Of a DNA stretch of 64,000 bases, positions 55,781 through 64,000 are shown piece by piece. The stretch's first letter is position 1, and every line of letters begins with the position of its first letter. The notes beneath the pieces were generated by a model that saw only the letters and a program-made list of their open reading frames with translations, made no database searches and was not told the DNA's origin. Where the stretch lies: contig NZ_JAAEDL010000024.1 of assembly GCF_018129005.1 (NCBI RefSeq), positions 1 to 64,000 of the forward strand, in the 5' to 3' direction. The DNA comes from Neoroseomonas eburnea. Its GTDB lineage: Bacteria > Pseudomonadota > Alphaproteobacteria > Acetobacterales > Acetobacteraceae. The position numbers and the translations under genes are program-made.

Positions 55781-56439
55781 TGATCCCATCCGCCGAGTAC
55801 GGCTTCTGGCTGCTCGCTGCCGTGAATGCCGCGCTGTTCATCGGCTTCGCCTACAGTTTCGCGCGTCCGCTCGAAGCGCGAGACTGGCGGAGCTTCGGCG
55901 CCTTCTCGGCCTTCATCGTCGCCCTGTTCGCCGAGATGTACGGCTTCCCGCTGACCATCTATCTGCTGGCGGGGTGGCTGCAGACGCGCTGGCCTGGCGT
56001 GAACTGGTTCAGCCATGACAGCGGACACCTGCTCGAAATGATCGCGGGACCCGGGGTCAACCCGCATTTCGGGCCGTTCCACCTGATCAGCACGGCGCTG
56101 ATCCTCCTTGGCTTCTGGCTGATCGCGGCGGCGTGGCCCGTCCTCTATCGGGCAGCGCGATCGGGCAGGCTTGCGACGGCGGGGCCGTATGCGCGCATCC
56201 GGCACCCGCAATACGCCGGCTTCATCCTGATCACGACCGGCTTCCTCCTGCAGTGGCCGACGCTGATCACGCTCGCGATGTATCCGGTGCTGGTCGTCAT
56301 GTACCTCCGCCTCGCCGCACGTGAGGACGCCTCGGCGGCCGAACGCTTCGGGGCCGAGCACGCCGCCTGGGCGCGAAGTGTTCCGGCCTGGATCCCGACC
56401 TGGAGGCGCGCCGCCTCGGGGCCGGCGGCCTCGCGATGA
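55780..56439 (+). CDS. ICMT/phospholipid methyltransferase-like membrane protein
   Basis: 219 residues, about 5-6 membrane segments. The C-terminal motif GPYARIRHPQYAGFILITTGFLLQWP and a following RLAAREDASAAERFGAEHAAW are typical of the isoprenylcysteine carboxylmethyltransferase/PEMT superfamily (SAM binding). Substrate unknown. DUF2933 and an ICMT-like gene next to a copper ATPase is a recurrent trio; perhaps membrane lipid modification under metal stress. Confidence 0.88.
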   Translation: MIPSAEYGFWLLAAVNAALFIGFAYSFARPLEARDWRSFGAFSAFIVALFAEMYGFPLTIYLLAGWLQTRWPGVNWFSHDSGHLLEMIAGPGVNPHFGPFHLISTALILLGFWLIAAAWPVLYRAARSGRLATAGPYARIRHPQYAGFILITTGFLLQWPTLITLAMYPVLVVMYLRLAAREDASAAERFGAEHAAWARSVPAWIPTWRRAASGPAASR

Positions 56440-56476
56440 ACCCCGCACCGCGCAACCGACGTGAGACACACGACGC

Positions 56477-58579
56477 ATGAATGACCACGCCGCGCATCAC
56501 CATCATGGCGCCCACGGCACACCGCCTGCCGTCACCGCCCCCCATGCCGGCCATGGCGAGGCCGGCCACGACCACGGCGCGATGGTCGCCGATTTCCGCC
56601 GCCGCTTCTGGACCTGCCTGCCGCTGACACTCGCCGTCGTGGTTCTCTCGCAGCACATCCAGATGCTGGTGGGCCTGCCCGGGGTCATCGCCTTCCCCGG
56701 CAGCACCTGGATCGAGGCGCTGCTCGCCAGCGCGGTCTTCTTCTATGGCGGCTGGCCGTTCCTCGCCGGCCTGTCGGGCGAGCTGCGCCGGGGCAGGCCC
56801 GGCATGATGACCCTCGTCAGCCTCGCCATCGTCTCCGCCTATGTCTATTCGCTCGCGGTGCTCGCCGGGCTGCCCGGCGACGTCTTCTTCTGGGAGACCG
56901 CGACCCTCATCCTGGTGATGCTGCTCGGCCACTGGCTGGAGGCGAAGTCGGTGCTCGGCGCCTCGGGGGCGCTGCAGGCGCTGGTGCGGCTGATGCCGGC
57001 GACGGCGACGCGGCTTGGCGAGGGCGGCGCGCAGCAGGAGGTGCCGATCGCCGACCTCCGTCCCGGCGACCTCGTGCTGGTGCGCCCCGGTGCGAAGGTG
57101 CCGACGGATGGCATCGTGACCGAGGGCCGGTCCTCGATGGACGAGAGCATGCTCACCGGCGAATCCCGTCCCGTCGAGAAGGCCATCGGCGCCCATGTTG
57201 TCGGCGGCGCGGTCAACGGCGAGGGCGCGCTGACCGTGCGCATCGAGCGCACCGGCGGGGAGACCTATCTCGCGCAGGTGATCCGCTTGGTCGAACAGGC
57301 GCAGGCCACGCGATCGCGCACGCAGGATCTCGCCAATCGCGCCGCCGCGGTGCTGACCTGGGTCGCGATCGGCGTCGGCGGCGGCACCTTCGTCATCTGG
57401 CTGCTACTGGGCGCGCCGCTCGCCTTCGCGCTGGAGCGCATGGTGACCGTGATGGTCATCTCATGCCCGCATGCGCTCGGCCTCGCGGTGCCGCTGGTGG
57501 TGGCCGTCAGCACCGAGCTCACCGCCCGCAACGGCCTGCTGATCCGCGACCGCGCCGCCTTCGAGCGCGCGCGTGCGCTGCAGGTGGTCGTATTCGACAA
57601 GACGGGCACGCTCACCGAAGGGCGCTTCGGCGTCGCGTCCGTGGTCCCCCTCGGGGCGGGCCTGGACGAGACGGCGGTGCTGCGCCTGGCGGCCGGGCTC
57701 GAAGCCGCGTCCGAGCATCCGATCGCCAAGGGCATCCTGCGCGGCGCCGAGGCGCGCGGCATCGTCCCGCCGCCGGCCAGCGATTTCCGCAACCTGCCCG
57801 GCGAAGGCGCGCGCGCGACGATCGAGGGGATCGAGGTTGAGGTGGTCAGCCCCGGCACGTTGCGCCGTCGCGGGATCGCGGTTGAAGATGCGCATGTCGC
57901 CGAGGAACAGGCGGCCGGACGTACGGTGGTGTTCGTCACGGCGAACGGCGTCTTGGCCGGCGCGATCGCGCTCGCCGATGTCGTCCGTCCCGAGAGCCGT
58001 GAGGCGGTGCGCCAGCTCCGCGCGCTCGGGCTGCGCTGCATGATGCTGACCGGCGATGCGCGGCCCGTCGCCGAGCAGGTCGGGCGCGAGCTCGGCCTCG
58101 ACGAAGTGCGCGCCGAGGTGCTGCCGCACCAGAAATCCGAGGTCGTGCAGTCGATCCAGGCCCGCGGCCTGACCGTCGCGATGGTGGGCGATGGCGTCAA
58201 CGACGCGCCGGCGCTCGCGCAGTCCGACCTCGGCATCGCCATCGGTGCCGGCACGGACGTGGCGGCCGAGGCTGCCGACATCGTGCTGGTGCGAAACGAC
58301 CCGCGCGACGTCGTGGCGATCCTGGCGCTGGCGCGCGCGACCTATGCGCGCATGGCCCAGAACCTGGCCTGGGCGACCGGCTACAACGTCGTGGCCATTC
58401 CGCTCGCGGCCGGTATCGGCGTACCCTGGGGCGTGCTGCTGACGCCGGCCGTCGGCGCGGCGCTGATGTCGCTCTCGACCGTCGTGGTCGCGGTCAATGC
58501 GCGGCTGTTGGGCCGGCAGGGGGAGCGGCGGCTGGCCGCGCTGCGGGCCGACATCGCGCGCGGCGCGTCCGGATCATGA
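56477..58579 (+). CDS. copB: CopB-type copper-translocating P-type ATPase (CPH motif)
   Basis: 700 residues. No HMA domain; instead a His-rich N-terminus ([23 protein letters not shown]). Intramembrane motif CPH in [13 protein letters not shown] (near 330) rather than [15 protein letters not shown] (near 373), [13 protein letters not shown] and [13 protein letters not shown] defines the PIB-3 (CopB) class, usually Cu(II) or Cu/Ag export. Third P-type ATPase of the window and different in class from the other two. Confidence 0.94.
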   Translation: MNDHAAHHHHGAHGTPPAVTAPHAGHGEAGHDHGAMVADFRRRFWTCLPLTLAVVVLSQHIQMLVGLPGVIAFPGSTWIEALLASAVFFYGGWPFLAGLSGELRRGRPGMMTLVSLAIVSAYVYSLAVLAGLPGDVFFWETATLILVMLLGHWLEAKSVLGASGALQALVRLMPATATRLGEGGAQQEVPIADLRPGDLVLVRPGAKVPTDGIVTEGRSSMDESMLTGESRPVEKAIGAHVVGGAVNGEGALTVRIERTGGETYLAQVIRLVEQAQATRSRTQDLANRAAAVLTWVAIGVGGGTFVIWLLLGAPLAFALERMVTVMVISCPHALGLAVPLVVAVSTELTARNGLLIRDRAAFERARALQVVVFDKTGTLTEGRFGVASVVPLGAGLDETAVLRLAAGLEAASEHPIAKGILRGAEARGIVPPPASDFRNLPGEGARATIEGIEVEVVSPGTLRRRGIAVEDAHVAEEQAAGRTVVFVTANGVLAGAIALADVVRPESREAVRQLRALGLRCMMLTGDARPVAEQVGRELGLDEVRAEVLPHQKSEVVQSIQARGLTVAMVGDGVNDAPALAQSDLGIAIGAGTDVAAEAADIVLVRNDPRDVVAILALARATYARMAQNLAWATGYNVVAIPLAAGIGVPWGVLLTPAVGAALMSLSTVVVAVNARLLGRQGERRLAALRADIARGASGS

Positions 58580-58675
58580 CAGGCCGTGTCTCCCGTGATG
58601 CCGAAGGATCCGCCGGCGTGGCTGGCGATGATACGCGCGACGCTCCTCCGAGCCATGCCGGCGATGCTGACCTGA

Positions 58676-59059
58676 GAGGTTCTGCAGCTGCCCCTCTACA
58701 CCCTCTGGCACGACGGCACCGCGTGGGAGATTGCCTTCGCCGCCCTGCACTGCACCGGCGGCGACGCGCTGATCCTGCTCGCGGCGATGTCATGGGCCCT
58801 GGTGTTGGCGGGCACGCCGCAGTGGCCGGACCATGCCCATGGGCGCGTCCTTGCGCTGACCGTCGTGATCGGCCTCGGCTACACGGTCTACAGCGAGTGG
58901 CTGAACGTCGAGGTGCGCGGCAGCTGGGCCTACGCCGATGCGATGCCGCGCCTTCCCATGCTCGGCACGGGCCTCGCGCCGGTGTTGCAATGGGCCCTGC
59001 TGCCGCCGCTGGCGATGATCGCAGCGCGTCGTGCCCTGGGTGCTCGCGCCGCACGGTGA
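58676..59059 (+). CDS. Small membrane protein, start unclear (possible in-frame stop)
   Basis: The first ATG is at 58787, giving 90 residues with two or three membrane segments (LALTVVIGLGYTVYSEWLNVEV; VLQWALLPPLAMIAARRAL). Coding character extends upstream to 58676 (VLQLPLYTLWHDGTAWEIAF, LHCTGGDALILLAA). A TGA at 58673-58675 separates that part from an in-frame ATG-initiated stretch beginning MPKDPPAWLAMIRATLLRAM at 58598. Either an upstream start is non-ATG, or a nonsense mutation truncated a longer protein. Family not recognised. Confidence 0.55.
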   Translation, partial: EVLQLPLYTLWHDGTAWEIAFAALHCTGGDALILLAAMSWALVLAGTPQWPDHAHGRVLALTVVIGLGYTVYSEWLNVEVRGSWAYADAMPRLPMLGTGLAPVLQWALLPPLAMIAARRALGARAAR

Positions 59060-59162
59060 TGCCGTGCGCGCCCGGCCGGCCCGCGCGTCCGACACCGGTT
59101 CGATGGAAGGGGGCCGGCCCGGTGCGCGCAATTCCACCCCTGCCAAGGAGAGGAACCACACC

Positions 59163-59930
59163 ATGACCACGCACACATCGCGCGCCATCGCTGCCACGGC
59201 GGCACTGCTGTTCGCCCTGCCGGCCTTGGCGCAACAGGCGCCGGCGGCCGATCCGCACCATCCGGACTCACCGGCGGGCGGCCCGCCCGCGGTACAGCCC
59301 GCGCCGACGCCGGCCACGCCGGGCGGCATGGGGATGATGGGCATGATGAGCCGCGAGGGTGGCGGACCCGGCATGGCGATGATGCGCCATCACGCCGCGC
59401 CGATGAACGTCATCATCAATGTCGGCCCCGGCATCACGCTGGAGGTCGAGGATGCCGACCGCGCAGGCGGGTCGGCGCGGCCCGGCGCCATGCGTGGCGC
59501 GATGCTGGGCGGCATGGCGGGCGGGTCCCCCATGGGCATGGCTGGTGCCCCGGCCTCGGCCGGCCCGCTGCACGAAATGCTGGCCGAGCGCGTCGAGGGA
59601 GGCCTCGCCTTCCTGCGCGCCGAGCTGCGCATCCGCCCCGACCAGGAGGTCGCGTGGACGGGCTTCGCCGGGAAGATCCGCGATGCCGCGGCGCGCTACC
59701 GCGCCGCGGTCGCGCAGATGCCGCGCCCGGGCGCCGGTCTTGAGGGGCGCCTCGCCGCGGCGGAGGCGCGCCTCGCCGCCGAACTCGCGCGCGCGCAGGC
59801 CTGCCGCGAGGCAGCCGCGGCGCTGCTGCCGGTCCTCGACGATGCGCAGCGGCGGACCGTGGACGCCCTCGCCTGGCTGGTCATACCCGGCAGCGGTCCC
59901 GGCCCCATGGCCGGCGGGATGGCGCGATGA
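59163..59930 (+). CDS. Spy/CpxP-like periplasmic protein, Met/Gly-rich
   Basis: 255 residues from ATG 59163 (AGGAGAGG upstream). Signal peptide (AIAATAALLFALPALAQQ), then a Met/Gly-rich part with GGMGMMGMMSREGGG and MRHHAAPM. The C-terminal half is helical: HEMLAERVEGGLAFLRAELRIRPDQEVAW, an LTxxQ-like segment of the Spy/CpxP family. Probable metal-binding periplasmic chaperone. Second such protein in the window; last gene of the copper-related run. Confidence 0.78.
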   Translation: MTTHTSRAIAATAALLFALPALAQQAPAADPHHPDSPAGGPPAVQPAPTPATPGGMGMMGMMSREGGGPGMAMMRHHAAPMNVIINVGPGITLEVEDADRAGGSARPGAMRGAMLGGMAGGSPMGMAGAPASAGPLHEMLAERVEGGLAFLRAELRIRPDQEVAWTGFAGKIRDAAARYRAAVAQMPRPGAGLEGRLAAAEARLAAELARAQACREAAAALLPVLDDAQRRTVDALAWLVIPGSGPGPMAGGMAR

Positions 59931-59976
59931 CCGGACGTGCGGATCGGCGCCGCCCCCCCGCCGGCGGACGGGCGCG

Positions 59977-61740
59977 ATGACGGCGAACCCCGCCGGCACC
60001 GGACCGGCCACGCCCCCGCCCGGGCCGGCGGACCTTGCCGGCCACGCGATCGATGCCTGGCAGCGCGCGATCCTGTTCTGGGACGTGCTGCGGGAGCGCG
60101 CCAACGATGTCCTCGACCAGATGAGCGCGGGGATGCCGGACATCCTGGCCTTCCGGCACGAGACGCTGCTCGATGCCCGACGCTTTCCGCGGCCGGCGAA
60201 CTACGCGCTGCTGCGCATCACCGGATATGGCGAGGACGAGGCGGAGCACTGCCTCGACCCCGCGAAGCCGCCGCTGATCGTGATCGACCCGCGCGCCGGC
60301 CACGGTCCGGGCATCGGCGGGACGCGGCGCGACTCCGAACTCGGCATCGCGCTGCACGAAGGCTATCCGGTCTATTTCGTGACCTTCTTTCCCGCCCCCT
60401 GCCCCGGACAGACGCTGATCGACGTGCTGCACGCGATGCGCCGCTTCGTGGACGCGGTCGCGGCGCGTCACGCCGGCCGGGCGCCCATTCTGTACGGCAA
60501 CTGCCAGGGCGGCTGGGCGGCGATGCTGGTGGCGCTGCATTGCGAGGGGCCGCTCGGCCCCATCGTGCTGAACGGGTCGCCGCTGTCGTACTGGTCGGGC
60601 GAGCCGGGCGTGAACCCGATGCGCCTCGCGGGCGGCCTGTCGGGCGGCGTGTGGCCCGTGCGGCTGCTCGCCGACCTCGGCGCCGGGCAGTTCGACGGCG
60701 CCTGGCTGGTGCAGAACTTCGAGGCGCTGAAGCCCGAGAACGCCCTGTGGGAGAAGTACCTGCCACTGTTCCTCGACCCGGAGGGCGAGCGCGAGCGGTT
60801 CCTAACCTTCGAGCGATGGTGGAACGCCTTCTACGCGCTAAGCGCGGAGGAGATCACCACCATCATCCGGCAGCTGTTCATCGGCAACGACCTGGAACGC
60901 GGCGTGCTCGACCTCGGCGACGGGACGCGGCTCGACCTGCAAACGTTGCGCAGCCCGCTGGTGGTGTTCGCATCCGAGGGCGACAACATCACCCCACCGC
61001 ACCAGGCGCTGGGCTGGATCGCACGGGTGTACGGCGACACCGACGGGTTGAAGCGGGCAGGCCAGCGGATCGTCTACCTGCTCAACCCGAAGGTCGGCCA
61101 TCTTGGCATCTTCGTCTCGGCCGCGGTGGCGCGGTTCGAGCATCGCGCGATCCTCGAGGCGCTCGACGATGTCGCACGGCTCGCGCCCGGGCTTTACGAG
61201 ATGACGATCGACAACCCGACCGGCGACCCCGACTGCCGGCGGCCGCAATACGGCGTCGCTTTCGCCGAGCGCCGGGTGGAGGATCTCCACTTCGAACCGC
61301 CGCCGGCCGCCTTCGAGCGCGTCCGCCAGGTCTCGGCCTGGAGCGATGCCATTTACGGCGCCTTCGTGGCGCCATGGATGCGCGCCATGGCGAACCCCGC
61401 GGCCGCAGCGATGGCACGGTGGATGCACCCGATGCGCACCAGCCGCTATCTGCTGTCGGAGCGCTTCGCGCCCTGGATGCGCGGCGTCGCGCTGGTCGCG
61501 GACGCGCTGCGCGCCACGCGCGCTTCGGCACCTTCGACACAGTCGCCGGCGCTGGAGAGTGCCGAACGTGACGCGCTCGCGGTTGTCACGCGGAACCTGA
61601 AGGCGGCGCGCGAGGTGCGCGACGGCTGGCAGGAAGTCCTCTTTCGGGCGCTCTACGGCGGCGTCGAGGGTCGCGCGCCCGAGCGCGAAGTGGTGACGGT
61701 TCGCGAACCAGGCAGTCCGCGCGCCTCGCGCGCCGCATGA
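59977..61740 (+). CDS. DUF3141 protein, PhaC-like alpha/beta hydrolase
   Basis: 587 residues from ATG 59977. Alpha/beta-hydrolase fold related to poly(3-hydroxyalkanoate) synthase: DAWQRAILFWDVLRERAND at the start, the lipase-like box YGNCQGGWAAM with Cys as nucleophile (near residue 173), Asp in FASEGDNITPPHQ, and His in NPKVGHLGIFVS. DUF3141 proteins are often found beside phosphate acetyl/butyryl-transferase genes, not seen here. Polymer synthesis is not established for the family. Confidence 0.9.
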   Translation: MTANPAGTGPATPPPGPADLAGHAIDAWQRAILFWDVLRERANDVLDQMSAGMPDILAFRHETLLDARRFPRPANYALLRITGYGEDEAEHCLDPAKPPLIVIDPRAGHGPGIGGTRRDSELGIALHEGYPVYFVTFFPAPCPGQTLIDVLHAMRRFVDAVAARHAGRAPILYGNCQGGWAAMLVALHCEGPLGPIVLNGSPLSYWSGEPGVNPMRLAGGLSGGVWPVRLLADLGAGQFDGAWLVQNFEALKPENALWEKYLPLFLDPEGERERFLTFERWWNAFYALSAEEITTIIRQLFIGNDLERGVLDLGDGTRLDLQTLRSPLVVFASEGDNITPPHQALGWIARVYGDTDGLKRAGQRIVYLLNPKVGHLGIFVSAAVARFEHRAILEALDDVARLAPGLYEMTIDNPTGDPDCRRPQYGVAFAERRVEDLHFEPPPAAFERVRQVSAWSDAIYGAFVAPWMRAMANPAAAAMARWMHPMRTSRYLLSERFAPWMRGVALVADALRATRASAPSTQSPALESAERDALAVVTRNLKAAREVRDGWQEVLFRALYGGVEGRAPEREVVTVREPGSPRASRAA

Positions 61741-61803
61741 CGGCGCGGGACGGAGCAGGGCGTCGGGTCCGCGATGCGGCTCATCGGGTCCGTCGGTGCC
61801 CGC

Positions 61804-62793
61804 TCAGCCCTCGACGCGGATGTTCCTGTCGCGGATCACCGCGCCCCAGCGCTCCGTCTCGACACGGATGAACTCCGCCAGCTCCGCCGGGCTCGACGCT
61901 GTGCCGTCCAGCCCTGCCGCCGCCAGCCGTTGCAGGACACCCGGCTGGGCGACCGCGTCGCGGACCGCGGCGTTCAGGCGCGCCACCATCGGCTCCGGCG
62001 TGCCGGCCGCGACCATGATCGCACCCCAGGAGGAGCTCTCGGCGCCGCGCAGGCCCTGCTCCGCGACGGTCGGCACGTCCGGCAGCAGGGGATTGCGGAC
62101 GCTGCTGGTGGTGGCCAGCGCACGCAGCCGGCCGTCCCGGATGCCGCCGATGGAGGAGGCGGGCTGGTCGAGCATCAGCTGGATGGTGCCGGCCATCAGG
62201 TCGTTCATCGCCTGCCCGCTGCCGCGATAGGGGACATGGGTCAGCTCGATCCCGGCGGCCGCGGCGAGGACTTCCGTGAAGACGTGCGTGGCGGTGCCGA
62301 CGCCGGAGGAACCGAAGGAGACCTGCCCCGGCCGCGCGCGCGCCATCGCGATGAGATCGGAAAGGCTGCGCGCCGGCGAGGAGGCCGGGACAACGACCAG
62401 GATGTCGGTCTTGAACGCCATCGAGACGGGCGTGAGATCGCGCCGGATGTCGACGGCGCGCATCAGACCAAGATTGGGCGCGATCGTCATCACGCCGTTG
62501 GTTCCGAGCAGCAGGGTGTGTCCGTCCGGCGTCGATCGTGCCGCGGCTTCCGTACCGATCGCGCCGCCGGCGCCCGCACGATTCTCGACCACCACGGGTT
62601 GGCCGAGCGTCTCGCCCATCCGCTCGCCCAGGATGCGCGCCGCGACGTCGGTGGAGCCGCCTGGCGCGAAGGGGACGATGAGGCGGAGCGGCCGGTTCGG
62701 GGACCAACCTGTTTGCGCGGTTGCGGCACGCGGGAGGAAAGGCAGGGCGACGGCGGCCAGCAGAAGCGGGCGGCGCGAGAGCCGGATGCTCAT
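61804..62793 (-). CDS. Bug-family (TctC) tripartite tricarboxylate transporter binding protein
   Basis: 329 residues with a Tat-like or Sec signal peptide (RLSRRPLLLAAVALPFLPRAATAQ). Bug signature: RPLRLIVPFAPGGSTDVAARIL, VVVENRAGAGGAIGTEAAA, HTLLLGTNG, FGSSGVGTATH, PYRGSGQAMNDLMAG. Binds small carboxylates in the periplasm; the TctAB membrane partners are not nearby. Its ATG overlaps the stop of the PLP-enzyme gene upstream (ATGA). Confidence 0.95.
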   Translation of the reverse strand: MSIRLSRRPLLLAAVALPFLPRAATAQTGWSPNRPLRLIVPFAPGGSTDVAARILGERMGETLGQPVVVENRAGAGGAIGTEAAARSTPDGHTLLLGTNGVMTIAPNLGLMRAVDIRRDLTPVSMAFKTDILVVVPASSPARSLSDLIAMARARPGQVSFGSSGVGTATHVFTEVLAAAAGIELTHVPYRGSGQAMNDLMAGTIQLMLDQPASSIGGIRDGRLRALATTSSVRNPLLPDVPTVAEQGLRGAESSSWGAIMVAAGTPEPMVARLNAAVRDAVAQPGVLQRLAAAGLDGTASSPAELAEFIRVETERWGAVIRDRNIRVEG

Positions 62794-63989
62794 CGGACGG
62801 TCTCCTCGACAGCGGGTGGAGAGGCATGGTCGGCCGTGCCTTGCGACGGCCGGAACAAGGCGAAGGCCTGCGCCAGGTCGGCTTCCAGCAGCGCGGGATC
62901 CTCGAGACCTGCGCTGAGCCGCAGGATCGGGCCCGTGGCCGGCGCGGGGACCGCGGTGCGCAGCGGCGCCGGGTCAATCGGCGCGACCAGGCTGCGCGTC
63001 GCGCCCCAGGAGGCGCCGATGGCGAAGCAGCGCAGCGCCTCCACGACCGCCGGCAGGCGCGACCGCGTCCAGGCGGCGAGCACGACCGAGAAGACCCCGC
63101 TCGCACCGCGGAAGTCCCGCCGCCAGGTCATGTGTCCTGGGCAGGATTGGAGCGCCGGGTGAAGCACCGTCTCCACCTCCGGCCGTCCGGCCAGCCAGCG
63201 TGCGAGGCGCAGCGCGGTGGCCTCGGCACGGTCGAGGCGGAGTTCGAGCGTCTCCAGGCCGCGCATCACCAGCGCGCAATCCTCCGGCGAGACACCGTGG
63301 CCAAGCGCGCGCCCCACGTCGCGGAGCCTTCGGTAGAGCGCCTCGTCGCGCACCGACACCGCGCCCATCAGCACGTCCGAATGGCCGTTGAGGTATTTCG
63401 ACACGGCATTCACAGCGAAATCCGCGCCGTGATCGAGCGCCCGGCAGCGCAGCGGCGTGGCCCATGTGGAATCCGCGGCGACCAGCGCGCCATGCCGATG
63501 CGCCGCCGCGGCGATGTCCGGGAGATCCTGCACCTCCATGGTGACCGACCCCGGCGACTCAACCCAGACCAGCCGCGTGGCCGGTGTCAGCAGGCTGGCG
63601 ATGCCGCCGCCGATCATCGGGTCGTAGAAGCGTGCCTCGATGCCGCACGGGGCGAGCAGCGTCGTCGCGAGCGTGCGCACCGGATCGTAGACGCTGTCCG
63701 GGAACAGCACTTGCCCACCAGCAGCACAAGCAAGCGTGACGAGGGTGATCGCCGCCATGCCTGACGGAACGACGTAGCAGCGCGCCGCGCCTTCAAGCGC
63801 CGCGATCCGCCGTTCCAGCTCGCGCGAGGTCGGCGTGCCGTAGAGCCCGTAGGAGTAGCCGTCGTAGAAGCGGTCGCGTCGCCGGCCATACTCCGCCATG
63901 CTGCCGAACACGACGGTCGAGCCGCGATGTATGGCAGGCGCCAGGCTGCGGAAATCGCCTGGCTCCGGCTCGCGGGCCGGCACCGTCAT
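62790..63989 (-). CDS. metC: Cystathionine beta-lyase-like PLP enzyme
   Basis: 399 residues. Cys/Met-metabolism PLP family: SLAPAIHRGSTVVFGS, YSYGLYGTPTSRELERRIAALEG, CYVVPSGMAAI, DSVYDP, ADSTWATP, and the PLP-Lys in NAVSKYLNGHSDVLMG. Closest in layout to cystathionine beta-lyase; a gamma-lyase or sulfhydrylase cannot be excluded. Translation is coupled to the Bug-type gene downstream. The start lies 12 bases from the window edge, so an upstream start cannot be ruled out. Confidence 0.9.
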   Translation of the reverse strand: MTVPAREPEPGDFRSLAPAIHRGSTVVFGSMAEYGRRRDRFYDGYSYGLYGTPTSRELERRIAALEGAARCYVVPSGMAAITLVTLACAAGGQVLFPDSVYDPVRTLATTLLAPCGIEARFYDPMIGGGIASLLTPATRLVWVESPGSVTMEVQDLPDIAAAAHRHGALVAADSTWATPLRCRALDHGADFAVNAVSKYLNGHSDVLMGAVSVRDEALYRRLRDVGRALGHGVSPEDCALVMRGLETLELRLDRAEATALRLARWLAGRPEVETVLHPALQSCPGHMTWRRDFRGASGVFSVVLAAWTRSRLPAVVEALRCFAIGASWGATRSLVAPIDPAPLRTAVPAPATGPILRLSAGLEDPALLEADLAQAFALFRPSQGTADHASPPAVEETVR

Positions 63990-64000
63990 CGGGGCGTGGT

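Overview
The window is very GC-rich, with dense gene packing, many GTG starts and ATGA/GTGA stop-start overlaps. Gene families (trb-type conjugation genes with DUF2274, DUF736/DUF2840, the alphaproteobacterial RepA/AlpA set, DUF3141, a Bug-family binding protein) point to an alphaproteobacterium, most likely Acetobacteraceae (Roseomonas-like). The genus is an inference; no rRNA or tRNA gene was seen to confirm it.

Most of the window looks like part of an integrative and conjugative element (ICE) or conjugative plasmid loaded with cargo. Backbone block 1: a DUF736 gene cut by the window edge; then, after a restriction cargo, an XRE regulator, DUF2285 genes (one apparently frameshifted), an AlpA-like protein, the replication initiator RepA with iteron-like repeats and DnaA boxes inside its 3' end, DUF2840, a TraF-type S26 peptidase, a lytic transglycosylase and a VirD2-like relaxase (8.2-14.6 kb). 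Backbone block 2 (28.8-41.4 kb): traG coupling protein, a ribbon-helix-helix protein, trbBCDEJLFGI, DUF2274 and a LysR regulator. No integrase, attachment site or transposase was recognised, so the element's ends lie outside the window or were missed.

Cargo 1 (0.2-8.0 kb, minus strand): a type I restriction-modification operon hsdR-hsdM-hsdS, continued by a HipA-like kinase, a DUF3037 protein and an unrecognised 208-residue protein, with a small XRE protein upstream. Cargo 2 (14.7-28.5 kb), inserted between relaxase and traG: a long minus-strand operon led by a Zn/Cd/Pb-type P-type ATPase and followed by a PCu(A)C chaperone, Lnt, CcdA, LspA and a DsbA-like protein in near-continuous overlap, then an M23 protein, DUF2946, a second PCu(A)C and SCO. 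Beside it are DUF411, an Nramp Mn transporter with divergent MntR, a ZntR/CadR-like MerR regulator, a Crp-type regulator coupled to a molybdate/sulfate-type transporter, and a Spy-like protein.

Cargo 3 (41.7-59.9 kb): copZ-copA-cueR under a CueR-type promoter; a CzcCBA/CusCBA-type RND efflux operon with its own two-component system; DUF305; an ECF-like sigma factor; a phasin-like protein; DUF2933; a methyltransferase-like membrane protein; a CopB-type ATPase (CPH motif) and a second Spy-like protein. The last 4 kb (a PhaC-like DUF3141 protein, a Bug binding protein coupled to a Cys/Met-metabolism PLP enzyme) look like ordinary chromosomal genes, so the junction of element and chromosome may lie near 59-61 kb.

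Together the cargo handles cytoplasmic export (three P-type ATPases of different types), trans-envelope efflux (RND), periplasmic metal binding and folding (PCu(A)C, SCO, Spy-like, DUF411, DsbA/CcdA) and lipoprotein maturation (LspA, Lnt), with metal-sensing regulators (CueR, a CadR-like protein, MntR, a CusRS-like pair). Operator-like sites for several of these can be read directly in the DNA.
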